Below, piece after piece: positions 58,701 to 64,000 of a DNA stretch of 64,000 bases. The notes below the pieces were generated by a model. That model made no database searches. It saw nothing but the letters and a program-made list of their open reading frames with translations, and was not told where the DNA came from. The translations under genes and the position numbers were made by a program. The first letter of the stretch is position 1. Every line of letters starts with the position of its first letter. Origin of the DNA: Gonium pectorale (Eukaryota > Chlorophyta > Chlorophyceae > Chlamydomonadales > Volvocaceae); the NCBI GenBank assembly GCA_001584585.1, contig LSYV01000119.1, forward strand, positions 1-64,000, in the 5' to 3' direction.

Positions 58701-60331
58701 GCTGAGGACGTCGAAGTGGCCGTGGGCGCGAAGCGGCTGGACGTGGCCGTACGCGGCATGGACCTGCGGCTGGAACGGACCTGCTGGTGAGCTCGCCGTA
58801 CCGTGGCGCGGAATACGAACGCACACCGGCACGTATGAATCTCAAATGGACTAGCGTCAATACGCGCGCCGTCAGGGCCACGCCGGGCATTCGATACGGG
58901 CTGTGGACTGCTCATACCCAGCAGCTAGATGCAGCTGCGTGCACCGCGGCGGCAGTTCCCTGTGCCGTTCTGTGGACCCCATGCCTGCTGCCGGTGGCAG
59001 CAAAGATAAGTAGGCCAAACTTGAATACAGTATCTGCGCAATACTCCATCGGAGGACAAAACACATTTTTCTAAAGCATGCATGCTGCCGGTGCACCACG
59101 GGTGCACTGCCGGTGCACCACGGGCGCGCTGCCGGCCGCCCCCAGCCGCAGGACTCCGCCCTGGACCCCCGCCTCCACCTCGCGGTCGGGCCGCGCTGAT
59201 AAGACCCAACCTGTGCATATACGACGGTCCTCTGTATTCAGGCCCGACGCCAAGCGACGCGCGGACCACCAGCCGGTACTGCCGGAGCTGAGCAGCTGGT
59301 GCCTGCGGGACGCAGCGGACTCTAAGCCGGGCACGGACGTGGCGAGCTCGGGCGGCGGCAGCAGCTGCAGCAGCCCCAGCAGCAGCGGACCCGCGGGACC
59401 CACACCCGCAGCAGCGCGGCGCGCAGGCCGCTGCCTGTCGGTCGTCATGGCGCGGCCTGAGCCGACCGAGGAGGAGCGGATGTACAAGAAAGGTGCGCGC
59501 TTAAAGCACATGACATGCGGGAGCTGCCTTAGCCGCGTTTCTTGTGACCTTCTTCGAGCTTGCCACTATAATCTAAGCACAGGTAGCGGTTTCGCACGTC
59601 GTCGTGCCAGAGATCAGTCCCACGTGGCGATGGAACGCAGGAGTGCGCCAGGACAACCGCACAGCCCCGCGCGCCGGGTTCTATGGGGCGCAGCAGCAGG
59701 GCGTGCGGTTCTTTGAGGAAGACGAGGACACGTTCGGACTGGAGCCCTTGCTGCAGGTGAGGAAAAAAAAGATGAGGCGTCGCCCCCATTCAGCAATCCG
59801 TACACCGGTACGCGGACACACGGAGGAGTGTTGCAAGGTTGTCATGGGTCGAATAGGATAACCGGGAAGGCAATCTTGCCTGCCTGTTGCTGCGCGCCTT
59901 GTCACTGACGACTGCTCGCGTCATAGCTGTAGCCGTATGGCTGTCTGCCCCATTGCGCGCACTCCCGTGCTCTCCCGCAGGCCGCGTCGTTCAGCACCAC
60001 AGGCGGAGCGTGGGCTGTGCCGGCGCCCTGGCAGCACGATCAAACCCTGGTGCGTTTGGATTCCATACCTCGCATACGATCTGGCGACGTCGAGGGGACC
60101 CGGCAATAGCCAACCCTACCGGCTTACACGCATGCTCCTCAGCGCTCCTCAAGCGACACCCCTTTACCCCTCCCCATCAAATCACAGGCGTGCCGCTGGG
60201 TAACTCAGGAGGCCGAGCTGCCCCTGGCCGCTCGCAAGCACCTGGCAAGCCTGCGCGCTGCGGCCGCCGGCGAGGAGCGGCGCCCCACATCATCAGTCCT
60301 GAGCGCCTTGCACTCGGCGGCGGCAAGCTAG
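55773..60331 (+). CDS. J-domain protein with Cys-rich zinc-type motif and CS/p23-like domains
   Basis: Exons 55773-55859, 56013-56183, 56398-56574, 56843-56946, 57232-57334, 57652-57736, 57927-58059, 58250-58448, 58665-58786, 59242-59492, 59611-59756, 59981-60049, 60188-60331 (1791 nt, 596 aa, all phases consistent). Residues ~12-75 form a J domain (GHYEVLGVPYDASPAEI, YHPDKGG with HPD ~39-41, AWEVLGDPRSRAAYD). Residues ~116-151 hold a Cys cluster: C116-x2-C119, C126-x2-C129, C134-x2-C137, then H142 and H148, like a B-box, MYND or HIT finger. From ~215, LYMWTQTARHVILACYLP begins a CS/p23-like fold running to about 330, and LPWWVRAEDVEVAVGAKR with LPELSSWCL (~355-430) looks like a second, partial one. 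An Hsp70/Hsp90 co-chaperone role is inferred from the J and CS domains. I do not recognise this exact architecture in a named gene. Confidence 0.85.
57419..57486. repeat. Degenerate CAACTG-type hexamer repeat in intron
   Basis: Variants of TGTAAC, TGCAAC and CGCAAC repeat in the intron 57335-57651. The unit matches the perfect array at 7772-7841. Confidence 0.8.
59111..59193 (-). repeat. Inverted partial copy of exon 7 inside intron 9 of the same gene
   Basis: The minus strand here reads RPDREVEAGVQGG then VLRLGAAGSAPVVHRQ, nearly identical to the plus-strand exon 7 product at 57929-58014. The two segments are about 1.1 kb apart in opposite orientation, with over 90 percent identity by eye. 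The copy also includes bases matching the exon 7 acceptor. It lies in the intron 58787-59241. Confidence 0.9.
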
Positions 60332-60766
60332 AGCCAAGACCAGCAACATGCTGGGCAAGCATTAATCGCTAACGACGACCAGTTAATGTGCGGTATCAAG
60401 AGGGATTCAATCCTGTTAATGCCTGAATCTACGGCAACACCACCCGCACCTAATGGTGCTGCGTGCCCTAATCCTAGGAGCGCTGGCAGTATTCTGAACA
60501 GGATGGCGATGCGGGCACAATGCGGCCCATGCACAAAGTGGTATCTTCTGTCACGCACATTTTGCGAGTGTCCTGGTGTACCCTGCGTTGCGCACACAGT
60601 CTCTCGTACGTCCATGGGCCAGGAAAGCACGGACGCGTCCCTAGCTATGTACACACATGCAATCACTCCTCTCCAAGTGGACCGTCAAAACGCTATCTAC
60701 TCAATGCTGTATCAACGGGTGTTCAACCCCGGGCACGGATGTACGGCGCAGTTGCTGGGTGCTGGC
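60332..60766. other. Convergent intergenic region, J/CS gene and LRR-like membrane gene
   Basis: 435 bp between facing stop codons. Nothing recognised; probably both 3' UTRs. Confidence 0.6.
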
Positions 60767-63700
60767 TTAGAGATCACCGTCCCCTGCGACGAGCCGGTGA
60801 GATTTGTCAACCTCGACCTTGATCAGCCGCACGTCGAGCTCCTTTCGAAGCCACTGCTTGAAGGGCACCTGCGGGGTTAACAGGTTGCGCGAGTGTGGGA
60901 ACCCAGCGCCGACGGAGGCAGCCATGGTTGCAAGGGCCGGCAAGACATCTACTACCGCCAAACCCCCACGAACACTGCACAGCGCAAGGCGCGGAACGCA
61001 ATCCGCATGTGCATCCCTAGCAGTAACCGAAAGAGGGAGCCAGCATGTACGGTCATACACACCCGAAGGCGCGCCATTTCTAGGGCGGCTAGCACCGTAC
61101 CTGGAGAGTGCTCGCCAGGTGGTGCGCAGTCGAGAGGAGGTCGGTGAAGCACATGAGCATCATACCCACGAAGATGTCCTGTGGAGAGATTCGACGAACA
61201 TAAGATCGATGCACAACTGCAGCTGACCAAAAAACAGCTTGTCTAGGCGAGCAATGCGCGAGAAGGTCCCCAACCATGCGACACGATGCGGGCGCGTGCG
61301 CCGTTTACAAAGGTATGAACGGCATTGCTCAAGAGAAGAAGCATCAAGGTACACCAGAGGCCTCACCGTGTTGAAGTACTGGTACGACGTCGACACGCTG
61401 TTGCCCTGCCAGTACGCCAGGCTGGAGAAGATGGCCCAGCAGGTGCTGCTCAGCACGCCGCACGAGTCCATCAGGTCGATGAACCTGCAACACAAGGCAA
61501 CCGCAAGCAGCCGCATTACTAGCGCTGCACTTGACGCGTGACGACAAGGGGCCCGACGGTTGTCGGCCCAACCCAGCTCATCAGCCGCTCCGCACCTTTG
61601 CCCACGCCATCACGTCAACGCAGCGTCCCAACTCCCAGGACCCTACATAGCACTCGAAAGTGCACAGCCCAAGTTGGCGTAGCTGCTGCGGTGGATCCCG
61701 GGACTCACTTCTCCCAGGACACGGGCCCGAAGTCCGCCCAGCCAAAGGGGTAGGCGAAGAAGCCATACACCAGGTACACCGACGCCATGGAGAAGGGCAG
61801 CAGCGGCACGGGCGCCACGTACTTCCAGCGCCCGTGCGTGCCGGCCATGAAGGCGCGCAGCATGGCGATGCCCGCCAGCGTGTGCTCAACGTAGTTGGGT
61901 ATGAGCACCAGCAGCTGCGCGGCAGGGCCCATGCTGGTTAGTGGTGATTTTAATGGGCATGGGGCGAACGAAGAGCTCACAAAACGCCTCTGTGCCAGAT
62001 ACGTTGAAGCATTGTTGAGGACTTGCATCCATAAAATTCAGGCGGTCCAACTCAGAGTGTCAGGCAGCGGGGGGGCTCCTGGCCAGGTACGATAGCCTCC
62101 TGGGGCGCAAAGCAAAGCGTGCCCCACCTGCCACCCTCCCCGGTAAAGGATGAGGCTGTACGCCCAGTAGCACTCCAGGCCGAACATGCCGAGGATCAGG
62201 AGCGTGCGGAGCTCCATCCACAGAATGTCCAGCGCACGCGACAGGACGGCGCGGAACCATGCTCGCCACGACCCCTCCTCCTCGCCGCCTCCCCGCCGGC
62301 CGCCCTCGGAGGCCCGCCCCCCAGCCGCGGCCGCGGCAGCGCGGCTGCCAAGCGTCGCGCCGCGTGGCCCCGGGTCCTCCAGCTCGTCCGGTCCGCTGGC
62401 CTCCAGGTCGAAGGTGCCGCTGGGTCCCGGGCTGCTGCCGGCCAAGCCGGCCGTAAGAGCCACGCGCATGCCCTCGGGGTCAGCTCTCCCAGGGCGGCCC
62501 TTGCGGGCGGCCCGGGCCGCCGAGGTGGGGTCTTGCGCATCGGCAGGAACAGTGGAAACGGGGAGCATCGCGCCGCCCGTCTCTCCTGCGCCCCCATAGG
62601 ACGCCGCCTCGCCGAAAACAAGTCCGAGATTGCGGGCAGCTCCAGAGGACTTGGGTATCATGGCCTGCCGCTCGGCCATCTCTACTGCCCCTGCGTCCCC
62701 GGGCAGGCTCGCGTAGCTGCTGATGGCGGCAGCGGATGCGCGCTTCGAGAGCGTGCCCGGAACGGGGAGCGGTCCCACCTCAGGCCCGCGCGCTAGCACG
62801 TCGAATGACGGCGGTGGTTGCATCCTGAAAGGGAGTGAGTGAAACGGGAAAAAAGCCGCCGTGCAATCCGTCGCCAGCAAGAGTACGGTAGCGGGATGGG
62901 AGCATTGCCGGGCACCGAGGCGCAGCCGCGCACAAAGGCTGGATTGGCGTTTGCAGTGACAAGCCTTAGGGCAAGAGGAGTGGCGGCCGCGACTCACCTG
63001 AAGGGCACGCGCTTGAGGCGCAGCCGCGCGTACAGCGTGATGGCGAGGGTGCCCGCCAGCATGACCAGGAACACGGACCACATGACCGGCAACACCCAGC
63101 GGGAGGCCGGCTGGAAGCACCAGTTGGTCGGGTCGCCGACCACGTAGCCGCTGGCGAAGCGCGCCCCGTCGCGGAAGCGCAGGGCGGGGTTGTCCTGTGG
63201 AGCCGGGCGGTCAGTCACATGCAACACAGGGAGCGTCAACAAGAAGGCGAATAATACCCACCGGACATTGTGACAGATCCAAGATTGGCCGGCTTACACG
63301 TTGTACACGTTGTCCTGATGCTCAAGAATTCTCTGAAGTACGCCTCCAATTACAGGGTTTGGTTGGGTACCAAACCCCAGCACGCACTCCAGCCCTCACA
63401 TCACACACAAGGCAGCACCGCCAGCGCACCAGCAGATCGTGCTGGCCCGCGCCGGGGCTCCCGCCCTCCTCACCGCCCGCCCTGCTCACCGCCCGCCCTG
63501 CTCACCAGCGCGTACACGACCAGCGGCGCCATGCACAGCACCTCTGGCCGCATGATGCCGGGCGCCATCACGAGGCTGATGCAGCCGGTGGAGCACACGG
63601 CGTCGGTGATGTCGTCGCCCAGCGCGGCGCCCGTGCTGACGGTGCCCGCCAGCGCGTTGCGCGAGACGTCGAGGACGTAGATGGAGGCGGAGGTGCAGTC

Positions 63701-64000
63701 GGGGTCAGCGTAGTCGTCGCCTGGGTTTTTGGGATGTGAGGTTCAGGCGGGGGAGCAGAAGACCGCCCTCATCCAAGCACTTGCACGGCACCTCCACAGC
63801 TGCCAGCCCATAGGCAGCGATCCCGCGGCGCAGAGAGAGCACGGCCGCTCCCACCAGCTGAGCTCACTCCAGCAGGCCGTAACGGCAAGACGACCAGGCC
63901 CTTCCCCGCACACCTGCAAAGTCCGGCGTGCAGACGGAATCGAAGCTGTCGATGGTGGTGAAGTCACCCGTCAGGGCGTTGCCGCTGAGGTTGACCATCT
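60767..64000 (-). CDS. LRR-like multi-pass membrane protein, C-terminal part (5' end outside window)
   Basis: Exons 63914-64000 (partial), 63506-63720, 62998-63194, 62128-62824, 61709-61914, 61367-61484, 61101-61178, 60767-60868, with phases matching throughout. The first two exons read as LRR-like ectodomain (MVNLSGNALTGDF, YVLDVSRNALAGTV) with several Cys residues (CTPDF, DPDCT, AVCSTGC). Predicted membrane spans follow: VMWSVFLVMLAGTLAITLYA (exon 62998), LLILGMFGLECYWAYSLIL (end of exon 62128), LLVLIPNYVEHTLAGIAM and PFSMASVYLVYGFFAYPF (exon 61709), LSSTCWAIFSSLAYW (exon 61367) and FVGMMLMCFTDLLS (exon 61101). A 190-residue Ala/Gly/Pro-rich loop separates the first two spans. The tail is short and charged and ends at TAA 60767-60769. 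I do not recognise the family; a surface receptor or wall-associated role is only a guess. Confidence 0.7.

Overview
This window is nuclear DNA from a green alga, most likely a volvocine relative of Chlamydomonas or Volvox. It is GC-rich. Its genes are split by many short introns with GTGAGT, GTGCGT or GTGGGT donors. The encoded proteins carry long Ala/Gly/Pro/Ser tracts, and one gene is the ortholog of Volvox glsA. I read the gene structures by eye: an exon chain was accepted when splice phases matched at each junction and the summed coding length was a multiple of three. All eight nuclear genes were built this way; seven are complete.

Layout. 1-1410 (-): reverse transcriptase part of a LINE, cut by the window edge. 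2391-12507 (-): receptor-like TKL protein kinase, 19 exons, 1639 aa. 15668-28775 (-): TRAPP-II subunit TRAPPC10/TRS130, 30 exons, 2369 aa. 29160-32738 (+): BUD13 of the RES splicing complex, 9 exons. 33768-37748 (-): Arg/Ser-rich protein with an hnRNP-Q-like acidic domain and an SRI-like C-terminus, 5 exons. 38386-45711 (+): glsA/zuotin (DNAJC2), 16 exons, 721 aa. 46349-55078 (-): exocyst subunit SEC8, 21 exons, 1458 aa. 55773-60331 (+): J-domain protein with a cysteine cluster and CS/p23-like domains, 13 exons, 596 aa. 60767-64000 (-): C-terminal part of an LRR-like multi-pass membrane protein whose 5' end lies outside.

From 15.7 kb onward transcription direction alternates, giving three divergent pairs with short shared upstream regions (TRAPPC10/BUD13, SR protein/glsA, SEC8/J-protein) and three convergent pairs. 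TRAPPC10 and SEC8 both act in secretory vesicle tethering. BUD13 and the SR-rich protein both point to RNA processing. glsA and the J/CS protein are both Hsp70 co-chaperones. Nothing suggests these form an operon or a single pathway; this is an ordinary compact algal neighbourhood.

The least ordinary items are: the J + Cys-cluster + CS protein, whose gene also holds an inverted copy of its own exon 7 in a later intron; a receptor kinase with a repetitive beta-rich ectodomain; the 42-bp coding minisatellite in BUD13 with two compensating one-base shifts; a GC-AG intron and an in-frame duplicated splice donor in TRAPPC10; and an SR protein that pairs an hnRNP-Q-like acidic domain with an SRI-like end but no RRM. 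No tRNA, rRNA, CRISPR array or organellar gene was recognised.
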